A stretch of 49,544 nucleotides of DNA from Gemmatimonadota bacterium (GTDB lineage: Bacteria > Gemmatimonadota > Gemmatimonadetes > Gemmatimonadales > GWC2-71-9), in NCBI GenBank assembly GCA_025358055.1, contig JANYKV010000058.1, positions 1 through 49,544 of the forward strand, given 5' to 3'. Both the position numbers and the translations under genes were made by a program. Shown one piece after another: positions 1 through 8,989 of the stretch. Numbering within the stretch: the first letter of the stretch is position 1; every line of letters begins with the position of its first letter. The notes under the pieces are model-generated. The model did no database searches. It was not told where the DNA came from and saw only the letters and a program-made list of their open reading frames with translations.

Positions 1-49
1 GGCCTTTGAGGACTTCGTCCGCGACCTGAAGCGTCGTGGCAAACTATAG
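1..49 (+). CDS. Antitoxin of a toxin-antitoxin pair, C-terminal end only
   Basis: The window opens inside a reading frame whose codons run from base 2 to the TAG at 47-49. The visible residues are AFEDFVRDLKRRGKL. The frame overlaps the GTG start of the RelE-like toxin by 14 bases, the usual coupled arrangement of antitoxin followed by toxin. The visible tail is too short to assign an antitoxin family. The identification rests on the neighbour and the overlap. Confidence 0.5.
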   Translation, partial: AFEDFVRDLKRRGKL

Positions 50-293
50 CGTCCACGTCAAACGCTCCGCCGCCAAAGAGATCGAAGCCCTTCCACCGAA
101 GGATCGGCGGCGCGTCGTGAGCAAGATCCAAGCGCTCGACCGCGATCCGCGCCCGTCCGGATGCGAAAGACTCAGCGGTGAGGACAAGTATCGCCTGCGA
201 CAGGGAAACTACCGCATTCTCTACGAGATCATCGACAATGAACTCATTGTCGCCGTCGTTAAGGTAGGGAACCGCCGCGACGTGTACCGCTAG
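36..293 (+). CDS. RelE/ParE-family toxin
   Basis: An 85-residue basic protein with the RelE/ParE fold signature: an early VKRSAAKEIEALP helix, a middle GEDKYRLRQGNYRILYEI strand block and a terminal VGNRRDVYR. In this family the basic strand residues and the terminal tyrosine help cut mRNA on the ribosome. The GTG start at 36 lies inside the end of the upstream frame, so translation is probably coupled to the antitoxin. The length is normal for RelE. No other toxin-antitoxin component is visible because the window begins here. RelE rather than ParE activity is likely from the conserved R/Y tail but is not proven. Confidence 0.85.
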   Translation: MANYSVHVKRSAAKEIEALPPKDRRRVVSKIQALDRDPRPSGCERLSGEDKYRLRQGNYRILYEIIDNELIVAVVKVGNRRDVYR

Positions 294-378
294 CCGACGG
301 GCTTCCTCCCTGGGCCGCCTCACTCCAAATAAGGCTGCGCGCTCGAAGCCCACAACTGCAAACGCCAGTCCTGGCGTG

Positions 379-2403
379 TTACCGCCCGGCTCCGCTCGCG
401 TTCGGAGTCGCCCCCTTGAAATGCTGGTCAATCCAGCCGATCCACCGCCGATACACATCCCGTTGGTGCACCGGGTCCGCCGGAAAGTGGCCGCCGATCG
501 GATAGGCAATGAATTGGACCTCGACCCCGTTGTCTTTGAGCGCGTGATAGAGCTTGTACGATTGCGTGACGGTGACCCGAGGATCCCCGACGTCCGAGAG
601 AATCAGCGTCGGTGTTTTGATCAGATGGGCGTACGCCATCGGCGACTGACGCCAGTAGTTCGCCGCATTGTTGTTGCGCCAGGGTGAGCCGTTTAGCCCG
701 AAGCCGGCCCATACATTCAGGTCCGCAAGACTGTACCAGTCGTACCAGTCGGTCACGGCCGCGCCGGCAACGGCCGCCCGCCAGCCCTGGTAATGGGAGG
801 TGAGCCACGCAGTCATGTAGCCGCCATAGGACCAACCCGACACCGCAACCTGGCTCTCATCCACCACGCCCAGAGCTTTGACCGCCTTCACCCCCGCCAT
901 GACGTCCCGGCCCGGTCCGTCGCCGGCATCGTTGATGACGGCCCGTTGGTACGCGTCACCCAGGTTGTTGCTCCCGCGGTAATTCGGCTCGAAGACCATC
1001 CACCCTTGCGCCGCGAGCAACTGACCAAATGCGGACCAGCCCTCCGTCGACGTCCCCATGGGGCCGCCGTGGATCGACAGCACCAGCGGATAGCGGCGTC
1101 CTGGTTCCGCGCCCGGCGGATAGATCAGCACGCCATTCTCCTTAAACCCATCAGGTCCATCCCAGCGGATGGTCTCGACTCGGCCGAGGTCGAGCGCCGC
1201 GATCTCGCGGTTCTGATCGGTGATGCGTCGCGGACTCGCCTCCAACGACGGGAGGAGATACAGCTCGGCCGGCCGGTGCGGCTCCTGTCCGATGAACACC
1301 GCCGGACCCGCCTTACTGAAATCGAAACTCGAGGAAGGGTCGATCGAACCGAAGTCGAGGCGTCGCGCGGGCGCGTCTAGTCGGGCGACCCAGGCCCCGA
1401 CTCGGGTGCCATCGGGCGCCAGAACCAGGAGGCCACTGTTGTCGGGTAGCCAGCTGACACTCTGAATGTGACGGTCGAGCCCGCCGGTGACCAGCCGAGG
1501 TTCCCCACCGGAAATCGACGCGACGGAAACGGTGTTGGGACGAAAGAACGGTTCCGGGCCGCGGGGATGGCTCAGCGCGAGAAGGCGTCCGTCCGGTGAT
1601 GCGGTGAACGAGCTGAGGAGGCTGGGAGAAGCAGCAATCGGTCGCTCAGCACCCGAGTCGATCTCGAAGGTCACGAGGGTCGATTTCAACCCATCGCTCG
1701 AGAACGGGCCCGGTTGCACGCCGAGGACGAGACTCTTGCCGTCCCCGGTCCAGGTTACCCCCGTCACGCTTCTGGGCCCGGAGGTGAGCCGCTTGGATTT
1801 GCCGCCGCTGGCAGGAACTAGCCAAACCTGAACCGGAAGTGATGCGGACTGAGCGAGATAGACATTGTCACCAACTTCGAAGGACTTGTTGTGGCGTTCC
1901 TCTCCGGTCGGCTCCACGGGCTCCTCTTCGCCCAAGAAGGCGAACGATGCTCCGTCGGGATGCCAGACGTACGTTTGTACTCCGCGCTTTTGGTCCGTCA
2001 CTCGTTGGGCCTCGCCGCCCCCAAGTGGTAACACGTAGAGTTGCGCCGGCTTTCCATCCTCGGAATCGCGGAAGGCAACGCGGTCTCCCGCGGGCGACCA
2101 ACGGGGTTCAGCGATGTTGTGCCGCCCCGGTGTGAGAACTCGGGTGACGCCCGAGTGAACGTCCACGAGAACCAGGGAACGATCAAAGCGATTGTCTTCG
2201 TAGTTGGCTCGTCGCATGACTACCGCGACTTGTTCCCCATCCGGTGAGATTCGCGCTTGCTCAAGCCCGACCTCACGACCGAGATCGGCGAACTGGATGT
2301 GTCGGGTCTGGGCCGAAGCTGGAGTGGCTGCAACCGCTAGAGCGAACACCAGCCACGTGGGCCGGGAGCGGTTAGAGGAAAGGATGAGGGAAGTTCGACC
2401 CAT
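379..2403 (-). CDS. Exported S9 family peptidase (prolyl oligopeptidase/acylaminoacyl-peptidase type)
   Basis: 674 residues. An N-terminal signal peptide (hydrophobic WLVFALAVAATPASAQ) is followed by a WD40-like beta-propeller domain (about residues 40-390) with repeated SPDG/SPAGD blades. The C-terminal alpha/beta hydrolase domain carries the nucleophile motif GWSYGGYM (near residue 522), the acid in SDVGDPRV (near 605) and the histidine in IGGHFP (near 637), so the catalytic triad is complete. Members cleave short peptides after proline or release acyl-amino acids. Here the enzyme would act in the periplasm. It is a single gene separated by 137 bases from the HEAT operon upstream. Substrate is unknown. 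Confidence 0.93.
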   Translation of the reverse strand: MGRTSLILSSNRSRPTWLVFALAVAATPASAQTRHIQFADLGREVGLEQARISPDGEQVAVVMRRANYEDNRFDRSLVLVDVHSGVTRVLTPGRHNIAEPRWSPAGDRVAFRDSEDGKPAQLYVLPLGGGEAQRVTDQKRGVQTYVWHPDGASFAFLGEEEPVEPTGEERHNKSFEVGDNVYLAQSASLPVQVWLVPASGGKSKRLTSGPRSVTGVTWTGDGKSLVLGVQPGPFSSDGLKSTLVTFEIDSGAERPIAASPSLLSSFTASPDGRLLALSHPRGPEPFFRPNTVSVASISGGEPRLVTGGLDRHIQSVSWLPDNSGLLVLAPDGTRVGAWVARLDAPARRLDFGSIDPSSSFDFSKAGPAVFIGQEPHRPAELYLLPSLEASPRRITDQNREIAALDLGRVETIRWDGPDGFKENGVLIYPPGAEPGRRYPLVLSIHGGPMGTSTEGWSAFGQLLAAQGWMVFEPNYRGSNNLGDAYQRAVINDAGDGPGRDVMAGVKAVKALGVVDESQVAVSGWSYGGYMTAWLTSHYQGWRAAVAGAAVTDWYDWYSLADLNVWAGFGLNGSPWRNNNAANYWRQSPMAYAHLIKTPTLILSDVGDPRVTVTQSYKLYHALKDNGVEVQFIAYPIGGHFPADPVHQRDVYRRWIGWIDQHFKGATPNASGAGR

Positions 2404-2540
2404 GGGGGCCTCGGAGAGAGGGGGCGATGGTGGAGTTCGACTTCAAGGCCCAATCTCTATCACCCCGGTCGCCCCCGCTAGCCTGACCCGGCCATACCCG
2501 CTTCGGTTCGCAGCACCTCGATTGAGTCCGGAGGGTCGAT

Positions 2541-3845
2541 CTACTGCTCCACCACGTCCCGGAGCACCTGTTTGGCCCGAGGATCTCCCGACCGGGCCAA
2601 TCGAGTCACTACGGAACGCCGCACTCCCATGTCGGTTTCCTTCTGGGCCACTTCAAAGAGCTTGTCCATCGCGGAACGATCGGCAATACGGAAGAGCGAT
2701 TCGAGCAGGGCTTCCTTCACCTGACGGTCGGGGCCGGAGTCGTACAGTTTCGTCAAGTCCGCGGTTTGGACACCGGCCTTTGCCGCCGCCCGGATCGCAC
2801 GGGCCCGGTCGCCTGGCACGCCCGCCGGATCGCGAGCGAGCTCGAGTAACCACCGCAAATTCTCCGCTCCGCCTGCTTCGCCCACGGCATCGAGGAGGTT
2901 GCCTCGAATTTCCGACCCCGTGAGGGAAGGCCACAGTTGTCGAAGGGTGGTGAAGTCCCCTGGCGTGGCGTCGCGACCGACCAACGCACGAATCGCCTCC
3001 GTGCGGATCGGTTCGCTGAGCGACTCGTTGCGAGCAGCGCGTCGTACCGCCTCTCGGGCGCGCGGATCCGCCATTCGCCCCAACGCGGATAGGGCGGGTC
3101 GAGCCAGCGTAGCATCCGGGGAGTTGGACAGTTCGACCAGCGCTGGAGTGCTGGGTCCTTCTCCTTGGGCCAGCGAAGAGATCGCCCGAGTCCGCACCCC
3201 ACTTGGTTCCTCAGCATCTCGGGCCAAGCGAACCAATCCAGCTGCGATCGTCTCTTGTGTGCTCGCGCTTCCGAGGGCAAGCTCTCGCCCAAGCCAACCG
3301 ATCGCGGCCTCGCGCAAGCCTCGAGAGAGAGTTCGATTTCGGGTCGCTGCGAGCAGGGACGGCACCACCTCGCCACTGTCGGCGAGAACGGCAGGAAGGA
3401 GGAGTTCTCGCCCGATCCGCCCATCCATTTTCATCGCTTGTAGGAGAAAGAATCGCGCCGCCTCGACGCCTGATGCGCTCCCGAGATCGACGGTTCCCGT
3501 CGGCCAGCGAACCGGTCCAGCACCCACGCGAACGCCGACGAGCTGACCTTCCGCCCGAGTCAGCAGAACGCGTACCGGTCCGGCTTCACATGCACCGGAT
3601 CCGCCGTCGTACGAGTACGTCACCCACGTTTCCCCACTGGACCAGTTTCCGCCGCCGACACGGAGATACGACAACCCGCTGCCACACACGTCGCCTCGAG
3701 CTGCGAACGAGATCCCGAACCGCCCGTTCGCCGCGCTGTCCAGCCGCGGCCCGAATCCTTGTGCCGTTACCCCACTCGGCTCGGTGAGCAGCGGCGCGAT
3801 CGCGCTCAGGTAGAGGGTCGACCAGGCCCTCACGCTCCGGCTCAT
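2541..3845 (-). CDS. Exported HEAT-repeat protein (last gene of the ECF sigma operon)
   Basis: 434 residues with an N-terminal export signal ending near VTAQ. Next is a region of about 130 residues with two cysteines (GDVCGSG, GACEAG) that I do not recognise. From about residue 150 to the end there are HEAT-like helical repeats (for example LARPALSALGRMADPRAREAV and VRRSVVTRLARSGDPRAKQ). HEAT repeats bind other proteins; no enzyme motif is seen. The ATG overlaps the stop of the upstream HEAT/TPR gene by four bases, so the two are probably co-translated. It probably acts in the periplasm with that partner under the same sigma factor. Function is not known. Confidence 0.8.
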   Translation of the reverse strand: MSRSVRAWSTLYLSAIAPLLTEPSGVTAQGFGPRLDSAANGRFGISFAARGDVCGSGLSYLRVGGGNWSSGETWVTYSYDGGSGACEAGPVRVLLTRAEGQLVGVRVGAGPVRWPTGTVDLGSASGVEAARFFLLQAMKMDGRIGRELLLPAVLADSGEVVPSLLAATRNRTLSRGLREAAIGWLGRELALGSASTQETIAAGLVRLARDAEEPSGVRTRAISSLAQGEGPSTPALVELSNSPDATLARPALSALGRMADPRAREAVRRAARNESLSEPIRTEAIRALVGRDATPGDFTTLRQLWPSLTGSEIRGNLLDAVGEAGGAENLRWLLELARDPAGVPGDRARAIRAAAKAGVQTADLTKLYDSGPDRQVKEALLESLFRIADRSAMDKLFEVAQKETDMGVRRSVVTRLARSGDPRAKQVLRDVVEQ

Positions 3846-5485
3846 TTCTCCACCAAATCGAGGAGGAGTTTGGTAGTCCGCGGATCCTTCTTCCGTGAAA
3901 GCGCTCCAATCGCGTAGCGGCGCAGCTCGGGATCGGTACCGGTCTTCGCAATCACCACGAGTTTGTCGGACGCCGCCGGCTCTTCCCGTACCCCCAGGAT
4001 TTCGATCACCGCACCCCGCAGCTGGCGCTCGCTCATCGCGTCGTAGAGCTTCACCACCTCGTCGATTCGTACCTCGCGGCCGAGCCGCGAGAGAGCGGCC
4101 CTTCGGTTGTGGCTGTCCTCGTTAGGATTTCGGATCACCGCCATGAGCCAATCGTACGACCCCGGTCCGCCGGCAAACGTCAGAGTCTCGAGGATGGCGC
4201 CCTTCACCACTCGCGACGTGGTCTTCTCGTAGAGCGTCCGGAGATAGGCCGCGTCGTTCTCGGCGAGAGTGGTTTCCTGGTGGGCGGTGGGCGTGGCTGC
4301 CGCGGCGGGGGTCAACGCTAAGGTCGTCGCGACACCGCAGCAATTTCGCCGCATGAGCGACCGAATCGCTTCGGCCCGGTCGTTCTCGTTCAGGTCGTCC
4401 CGCTCCACCAATCGCCGAATGATGCGGGCAGCCTCGGGGCTCTCGCTGTGGCGGAGGGACTGGATCACGGAACGCCGGGTCGATTCATCGGCCCCCGTCA
4501 TGAGTTGCTCCAAGGCCTTGATCGCTGCGTCGGTACGAAGCTGGCCCAGCCGTCCGACGGCGTCATTGCGCACTTGAGCCTCGGGGTCGCCCTTGGCGAC
4601 CTCCACGAGCCTTTCGACGCCTCCGGACACTCCGTCACGACCGAGGAGATATACCGCTCGGCGGCGGAGCGCGACGTAGCACTCTTCGCGTCGGCTCAGC
4701 GTCCGGTCCAAGACGGATTGCGCTCCCACCGGGTCGGCCTGCACCAGAGCGCTCAGCGCTTCCGCGCGCACCTCCATGTCTTCCTCATCGCAGGACCGTT
4801 TCCCTTGCGCCACGTTTTGTCGCAGGCGTGATGCGGCCTCGTGATCGCCCCGGGCCGCCAACGCTCCGGCCACACGGGTCAACAGGGCCGAGACTTCCGA
4901 CTCGCCAGCTGCGTCGGGATACCGTTGGCGCTGCTCGTCCAACACCTTCAGCGCCCGGCGCAACTCCTCATCGGTGCCCACGCGATAGAGCGAGAATGCC
5001 TGCCAGTACATGGAGGCCGGTACGTATTTGGATTTCCCGAATCGCTGTTCGAAGGTACGAAACAGGTCCGACGCTTTGCGGTACTCGCCCTGGTTGAGCG
5101 CCGTCCGCGCCTGACGGTACAATGAATCCTCCGGCGTGCCTTGCCGGGTGTTGAAAGGTGGCTCGGCCAGCCGGAGCGGATGCGACCAACTCCGCAGCTC
5201 GAGCGTGTGGATACCCAACTCGCTGAGCGGACTCAGGGGCCATTCCGTAAACAGGGGCTCCACCGGGGCCAGCGGCGTGGAGAGCTGATAAAGGGGGCTC
5301 AGGCTAAAGGCCTCCCCGAACCCCTCCAGCTGGTGAAAGCCCCACTCGAGCCGAGTGTCGAACGGATAAAACTGGTCGAAGCGAGGTTTCGGAAGGGTGG
5401 TGGTCTGTTGCGCCGCCAGAGTAGCCGCACCCCAGCCCACGACGAGAAATACGAATGGAGAGTGACGCACAATGAACCTCCTCAC
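3842..5485 (-). CDS. Exported TPR/HEAT-repeat protein
   Basis: 547 residues. A signal peptide (VFLVVGWGAATLAAQQ) is followed by a TPR-like outer-membrane-lipoprotein-style segment (YRQARTALNQGEYRKASDLF, near residues 125-185, resembling BamD/YbgF repeats). HEAT repeats fill the rest (for example LGRDGVSGGVERLVEVAKGD and SPEAARIIRRLVERDDLNE). The repeats resemble those of the downstream protein, which suggests a shared origin. It overlaps both neighbours by four bases (ATGA type), forming the third cistron after the sigma factor and the membrane protein. It probably is a periplasmic scaffold. No catalytic motif is visible. Confidence 0.82.
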   Translation of the reverse strand: MRRFIVRHSPFVFLVVGWGAATLAAQQTTTLPKPRFDQFYPFDTRLEWGFHQLEGFGEAFSLSPLYQLSTPLAPVEPLFTEWPLSPLSELGIHTLELRSWSHPLRLAEPPFNTRQGTPEDSLYRQARTALNQGEYRKASDLFRTFEQRFGKSKYVPASMYWQAFSLYRVGTDEELRRALKVLDEQRQRYPDAAGESEVSALLTRVAGALAARGDHEAASRLRQNVAQGKRSCDEEDMEVRAEALSALVQADPVGAQSVLDRTLSRREECYVALRRRAVYLLGRDGVSGGVERLVEVAKGDPEAQVRNDAVGRLGQLRTDAAIKALEQLMTGADESTRRSVIQSLRHSESPEAARIIRRLVERDDLNENDRAEAIRSLMRRNCCGVATTLALTPAAAATPTAHQETTLAENDAAYLRTLYEKTTSRVVKGAILETLTFAGGPGSYDWLMAVIRNPNEDSHNRRAALSRLGREVRIDEVVKLYDAMSERQLRGAVIEILGVREEPAASDKLVVIAKTGTDPELRRYAIGALSRKKDPRTTKLLLDLVEK

Positions 5486-6102
5486 CGGGCACCGCGTGAG
5501 TCGACCAGGAGAATAGAGAGACGGGAGAGGACTTCGCTCCGCGCGAGCGATTGGCTGAGGAGCGCGGCATCGGGCGCAGGCTGCGTGTCCTGCAGGCGCA
5601 CGACTTGGACGAGCACGAGTTCGAGGTCCTGCAGGAGCTCGCGCATCCGAGCATCGGCGACGCCGGCATCAAGTAGGAGCCGAGTGGTCGAGAGCAGCTG
5701 GCGGGCCTGATGGACCGTCCCAGTCGCTACCCGGCCCGACGGAATATCTCGGGTGACTGCATCGAGGAGGGCAGTCGTCCGCTCCACGTAGTCATTCGCC
5801 ACGCCCACAAAGGGAGTGGGGCGGTTTCCCGCCAGCCGTAACTGCTGCTCCGCGAAGGTGGGTTGGAGCGCCGCCGCCGTAGGGCCGGGCCGCAGCAACG
5901 CGCCTCCGTAGCCGAGGCCGACGCCGATCACGAGCATTGCCGCATAAGCCCACATGGGATCAAACCGTCGCCTCGGGCGGGAGAGGCTCGCCTCGATGGC
6001 GGGCCAGAGAGCGTCGAGTCTCGGAGTGGGCGGGATGCGGTACCGCTTCGCCGTCTCGCGAAACAGTTGCTCAAATTGTTCGTCGTTGCGATCGTCTTGC
6101 AT
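5482..6102 (-). CDS. Single-pass membrane protein next to the ECF sigma factor, candidate anti-sigma factor
   Basis: 206 residues. The charged cytoplasmic N-terminus (about residues 1-48) is followed by one transmembrane segment (MWAYAAMLVIGVGLGYGGAL, about 49-68) and then a mostly helical periplasmic part with long amphipathic stretches (RELLQDLELVLVQVVRLQD). The layout and position directly after the sigma gene (17-base gap) fit an anti-sigma factor. The zinc-binding HxxxCxxC motif of ZAS-type anti-sigma factors is absent, so it would be a non-zinc type, or a membrane protein with another job. It overlaps the downstream HEAT gene by four bases. Confidence 0.6.
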   Translation of the reverse strand: MQDDRNDEQFEQLFRETAKRYRIPPTPRLDALWPAIEASLSRPRRRFDPMWAYAAMLVIGVGLGYGGALLRPGPTAAALQPTFAEQQLRLAGNRPTPFVGVANDYVERTTALLDAVTRDIPSGRVATGTVHQARQLLSTTRLLLDAGVADARMRELLQDLELVLVQVVRLQDTQPAPDAALLSQSLARSEVLSRLSILLVDSRGAR

Positions 6103-6119
6103 CGTGAATCGGTCTCCCT

Positions 6120-6692
6120 TCAGCGTGCGTACGCCGCCAACTCTTCCCGGAGTTTTGCCCGCGCGATCATGAGCCGCGTCTTGCAGGTCCCCTCCGGCAC
6201 ACCGGTCATCTGGGCGATTTCTGCGTGCGTGAACCCTTCGACGTCGTGTAGCACGACATGGACCCGGAGCTTTTCCGGCAGCGCATCGATCGCCGCCGCC
6301 AATCGGTCGCGCAAATCGGGATCGGACTCGGCCGATGCCACTTTCACGTCCCGCGCATCATCGAGATCGGCCTCGCGGGCCCGACGGCGCCGGAGGCTCC
6401 GGAAGCTGTTCAACACGTGCGACACTGCGATCGCGTGAATCCAGGACCCCAATGCCGACTCGCCACGAAACTCGGCAAGGCGAGCAAACGCCTTCACGAA
6501 GGTGTCCTGAGTGATTTCATCGGCCAGGGAAGCGTCGAGCACGAGTCGGTAGACCACGCGATAGACTCGGGGCGCATGAGCCTCGTAGAGCGCTCTGGCC
6601 GCCAGGCGGTCGCCTTCTAGGACCCGTGCGATCAGGGTTCGCTCGTCCAATGGTTCCTTCCCGGGACTCGGACTAGTCGGTGGATTAGACAC
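6120..6692 (-). CDS. RNA polymerase sigma factor, ECF subfamily
   Basis: 190 residues with a GTG start. Region 2 spans about residues 25-95 (YEAHAPRVYRVVYRLVLDAS, DEITQDTFVKAFARL, GSWIHAIAVSHVLNSFRS). Region 4 spans about 130-185 and holds the helix-turn-helix FTHAEIAQMTGVPEGTCKTR. There is no region 3, as expected for ECF factors. It heads an operon with a membrane protein and two exported HEAT proteins that overlap by four bases each, so this sigma factor probably controls its own operon in response to an envelope signal passed on by the membrane protein. No clear autoregulatory promoter could be read upstream. Confidence 0.93.
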   Translation of the reverse strand: MSNPPTSPSPGKEPLDERTLIARVLEGDRLAARALYEAHAPRVYRVVYRLVLDASLADEITQDTFVKAFARLAEFRGESALGSWIHAIAVSHVLNSFRSLRRRRAREADLDDARDVKVASAESDPDLRDRLAAAIDALPEKLRVHVVLHDVEGFTHAEIAQMTGVPEGTCKTRLMIARAKLREELAAYAR

Positions 6693-6804
6693 CGCGACAC
6701 GACGGCCGGTTCATCCGCCGCTCGAGGCCTTGGGAGGGCTTGGCGGAACATGTGGGATGGGGGCGGCTGAGTAGGCCGCGAAGGGGGGGGATGGGCCCCG
6801 ATGG

Positions 6805-7668
6805 TCAGGTTCGCTGTAGGAGGCCGATTCCCGAGAAGCGCCTGAACTCCTCGCGGCGGCGGGCCCCGGCAAAACGGCCCAGAAATTTCCAAACCCGGGC
6901 AAAAGGAAAGGTCCGATTCAGGCGGAGCCCCTCATCGAAGACCGACCGAAACTCGACTTCCCGCCAGCCGAAAGGAGCAAAGAATTTAGTGCTCTCAGCC
7001 GGTCCAAACCGAAACGGAGCATTCCCGCCGCGAAGGACGGGGGCCCAACTCTTTTCAAGCATTTTCAGGAGCCCTGGACTAGCCAGGTCCGTGAGCCAGA
7101 GTCCGAAGCTCGACTGAGTGTAAAGATCGCGCGCAAGCTCGGACACCCCTTCGGTTGTGAGATAGACCAATAGACCTTCGGTTATTACCAATACACGGCG
7201 GGCATCGGCCCCGATTCGGGCGAACAGGGTGCGGCGGGCGGCCGCGTCGGCTAAATCGAGACGAACTCCCTCATAGTCGCAGGCGGGGCGGGTGGCCGAG
7301 AGCTCCGACAGTTTGTAGTCGATCATCGCTGGGTGATCTACATCCACCCAGCGAAGGGATGGCGGCAACAGTAGCCGCCAGGGCCGAGCGTCGAGTCCAG
7401 CGGCGAGATTGAGCACGCAGTCCACATCGTCCTTCGTGATGGTTCGCATGATGATCTCATCCATCACGGCGGTGCGGACCACCATCGGCCACCCCATCTG
7501 AGCCCCTTTGGGGAGGGCCCGGACAATCGCTTCACCGCGCTCGCCCGCCAGCCTCCGAGCGAACGGGTCGCTGAAAAGGGCCTCGGGACGTTCGGACTCG
7601 GTCGCCCGATACGACGCAACCCAATATGCCGTATCGGAGACGTGAGCAATGGGATTTGGGTCCGTCAT
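6805..7668 (-). CDS. Class I SAM-dependent methyltransferase, leucine-carboxyl-methyltransferase-like
   Basis: 287 residues. The start region (MTDPNPIAHVSDTAYWVA) and the SAM-binding segment VLNLAAGLDARPWRLLLP match the LCM/PPM1-like family, with the usual acidic residue at the end of strand 2 (WVDVDHPAMI) and the ITEGLLVYL strand. Such proteins methylate carboxylates or small molecules. The substrate here is unknown. A TATCTT hexamer ends six bases before the ATG and no Shine-Dalgarno sequence is visible, so the mRNA may be leaderless. It is a stand-alone gene between the sigma operon and the paralogue operon. Confidence 0.85.
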   Translation of the reverse strand: MTDPNPIAHVSDTAYWVASYRATESERPEALFSDPFARRLAGERGEAIVRALPKGAQMGWPMVVRTAVMDEIIMRTITKDDVDCVLNLAAGLDARPWRLLLPPSLRWVDVDHPAMIDYKLSELSATRPACDYEGVRLDLADAAARRTLFARIGADARRVLVITEGLLVYLTTEGVSELARDLYTQSSFGLWLTDLASPGLLKMLEKSWAPVLRGGNAPFRFGPAESTKFFAPFGWREVEFRSVFDEGLRLNRTFPFARVWKFLGRFAGARRREEFRRFSGIGLLQRT

Positions 7669-7700
7669 GAATACAAGATACGACCGCGTGGGTGGGAGGA

Positions 7701-8375
7701 CTACTTGGTGTTTGCCCGACGCCGGGCCACCAGGAGCACTTGGATCTCGTCGAGACGCGGGTTCACGAAGTCGATCCGCACTCGGCCATCCGGATGGAGC
7801 GAGACAATACCGGGGACGCTACTGTGCGTAAGGTACCATCCAGCGGGCAGCACCACTCCGTTCTGCGGCCGACCGAAGCTTCGGTCCCACACCAACTCCT
7901 CCCCCTCCAGCCGATATCGCGCCGAGTCGGTATAGGTCTCGGAGATCCGGAGCCGGGTCGAATGCCCGCGCGCCACACGAGGGAAGTCGACGACGACAAC
8001 CACAGTCTTTGGTCCGACCGGCTCCCCGATGTTGAGCCCAGCGCGCGTAATTGCCTCACCGGTGAGGATGCGCGTGGTGAGGTGCTCGCCGGTATCCAAC
8101 ACCAGAGCCGATGGATTGGAGACCGCGCTTCCCCCGCGCACCACGTTCAAATACTTGTCGACCCCTTCTCCTGTTTCTGTGTAGTCGTGGTATAGATCGA
8201 AGGCATGAGTTTCGGGCTGCTGGAGAAAGTAGACGATGGTTCGCGTCTGCGCCGCGCGCTCCATCAACCGAGCGGCAAGAGTGGCCGAACCTCCCGACGT
8301 GGGCGTTTGCGCCTCGAGCACCGAGAGCTTGAGGAGGCCCACGGCCACCGTCATGAAGATACGCGCAGATATCAT
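7701..8375 (-). CDS. Exported protein of unknown function, paralogue of its upstream neighbour
   Basis: 224 residues with a probable signal peptide (IFMTVAVGLLKLSVLEAQ). I do not recognise a family. The body is beta-rich and ends with NGVVLPAGWYLTHSSVPGI, then HPDGRVRIDFVNPRLDEIQV. The same pattern appears in the next gene upstream (NSVVLPAGYELIGCNVPSQ, QPDGRISISFINAG), so the two are tandem duplicates that have diverged. Its ATG overlaps the stop of that gene by four bases. It is the last gene of a four-gene minus-strand operon with a TPR protein and a TfoX-like protein. No catalytic motif is visible. Confidence 0.75.
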   Translation of the reverse strand: MISARIFMTVAVGLLKLSVLEAQTPTSGGSATLAARLMERAAQTRTIVYFLQQPETHAFDLYHDYTETGEGVDKYLNVVRGGSAVSNPSALVLDTGEHLTTRILTGEAITRAGLNIGEPVGPKTVVVVVDFPRVARGHSTRLRISETYTDSARYRLEGEELVWDRSFGRPQNGVVLPAGWYLTHSSVPGIVSLHPDGRVRIDFVNPRLDEIQVLLVARRRANTK

Positions 8376-8989
8376 GGGAGCTTTCGCGCCCGAATGAGGA
8401 GTGGCGCCTCGGCGGGCCCCGCATTGATGAAGCTGATGGAGATCCTACCGTCGGGCTGGGTGAGAACCTGTGAAGGGACATTACATCCGATCAGCTCATA
8501 CCCCGCCGGCAGCACCACCGAGTTCCGAAGTATGCTGAGCGAACGCACGAACACAATCTCGTCGCGCTCCACAAAATAGCTCTTGGGATCGCGGTACGTC
8601 TTGTCGATCAAGAGTCGGACTTCGCCTCCCGAAGGGACCGGTCGGGGCAACTCAACTTTGAGGTAGTGCGTCTCGAGGTCGGCGGTAGTATCGCCACCGG
8701 AGCGCGCCGCGGCGCCATCGACGATCTCGAATCGCAATGCGCCGCCGGTGGCACGGTCATAGATCTTTTCGTCGCTCGCTTCGCTCCCTTTCCGAATCGG
8801 ATTGAAATAGAAACGGGCGCCGGGACTGGTGGCGGAGACGTCATAGAGGATACGAAAGCGAGCGGTTCCCGGCGCGAGCAGTTCGTATCGGGTGTATTCC
8901 CCGGACTGGGTCTGAGGAGTCGATTGGGCTGCCCCACGAGCCGCGGGGCTCAGGCTCATCACCAGCACGGCGAGACGAAGACGTCTCAC
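8372..8989 (-). CDS. Exported protein of unknown function, tandem paralogue
   Basis: 205 residues with an export signal (LRLAVLVMSLSPAARGAAQS). It is beta-rich. The C-terminal half shares the pattern VVLPAGYxLxxxxVPxxxxxQPDGRxxxxFxN with the downstream protein. The central part includes LPRPVPSGGEVRLLIDKTYRD, which looks like an immunoglobulin-like or transglutaminase-associated beta domain, but I cannot name it. It overlaps both neighbours by four bases, so expression is coupled to the TPR protein ahead of it. It probably acts in the periplasm or at the outer membrane. Confidence 0.75.
   Translation of the reverse strand: MRRLRLAVLVMSLSPAARGAAQSTPQTQSGEYTRYELLAPGTARFRILYDVSATSPGARFYFNPIRKGSEASDEKIYDRATGGALRFEIVDGAAARSGGDTTADLETHYLKVELPRPVPSGGEVRLLIDKTYRDPKSYFVERDEIVFVRSLSILRNSVVLPAGYELIGCNVPSQVLTQPDGRISISFINAGPAEAPLLIRARKLP

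Noticed and set aside
6731-6795. Possible G-quadruplex upstream of the sigma operon
   Set aside because: G-runs are present, but one loop is about 15 bases long, so the motif is much weaker than that at 20513.
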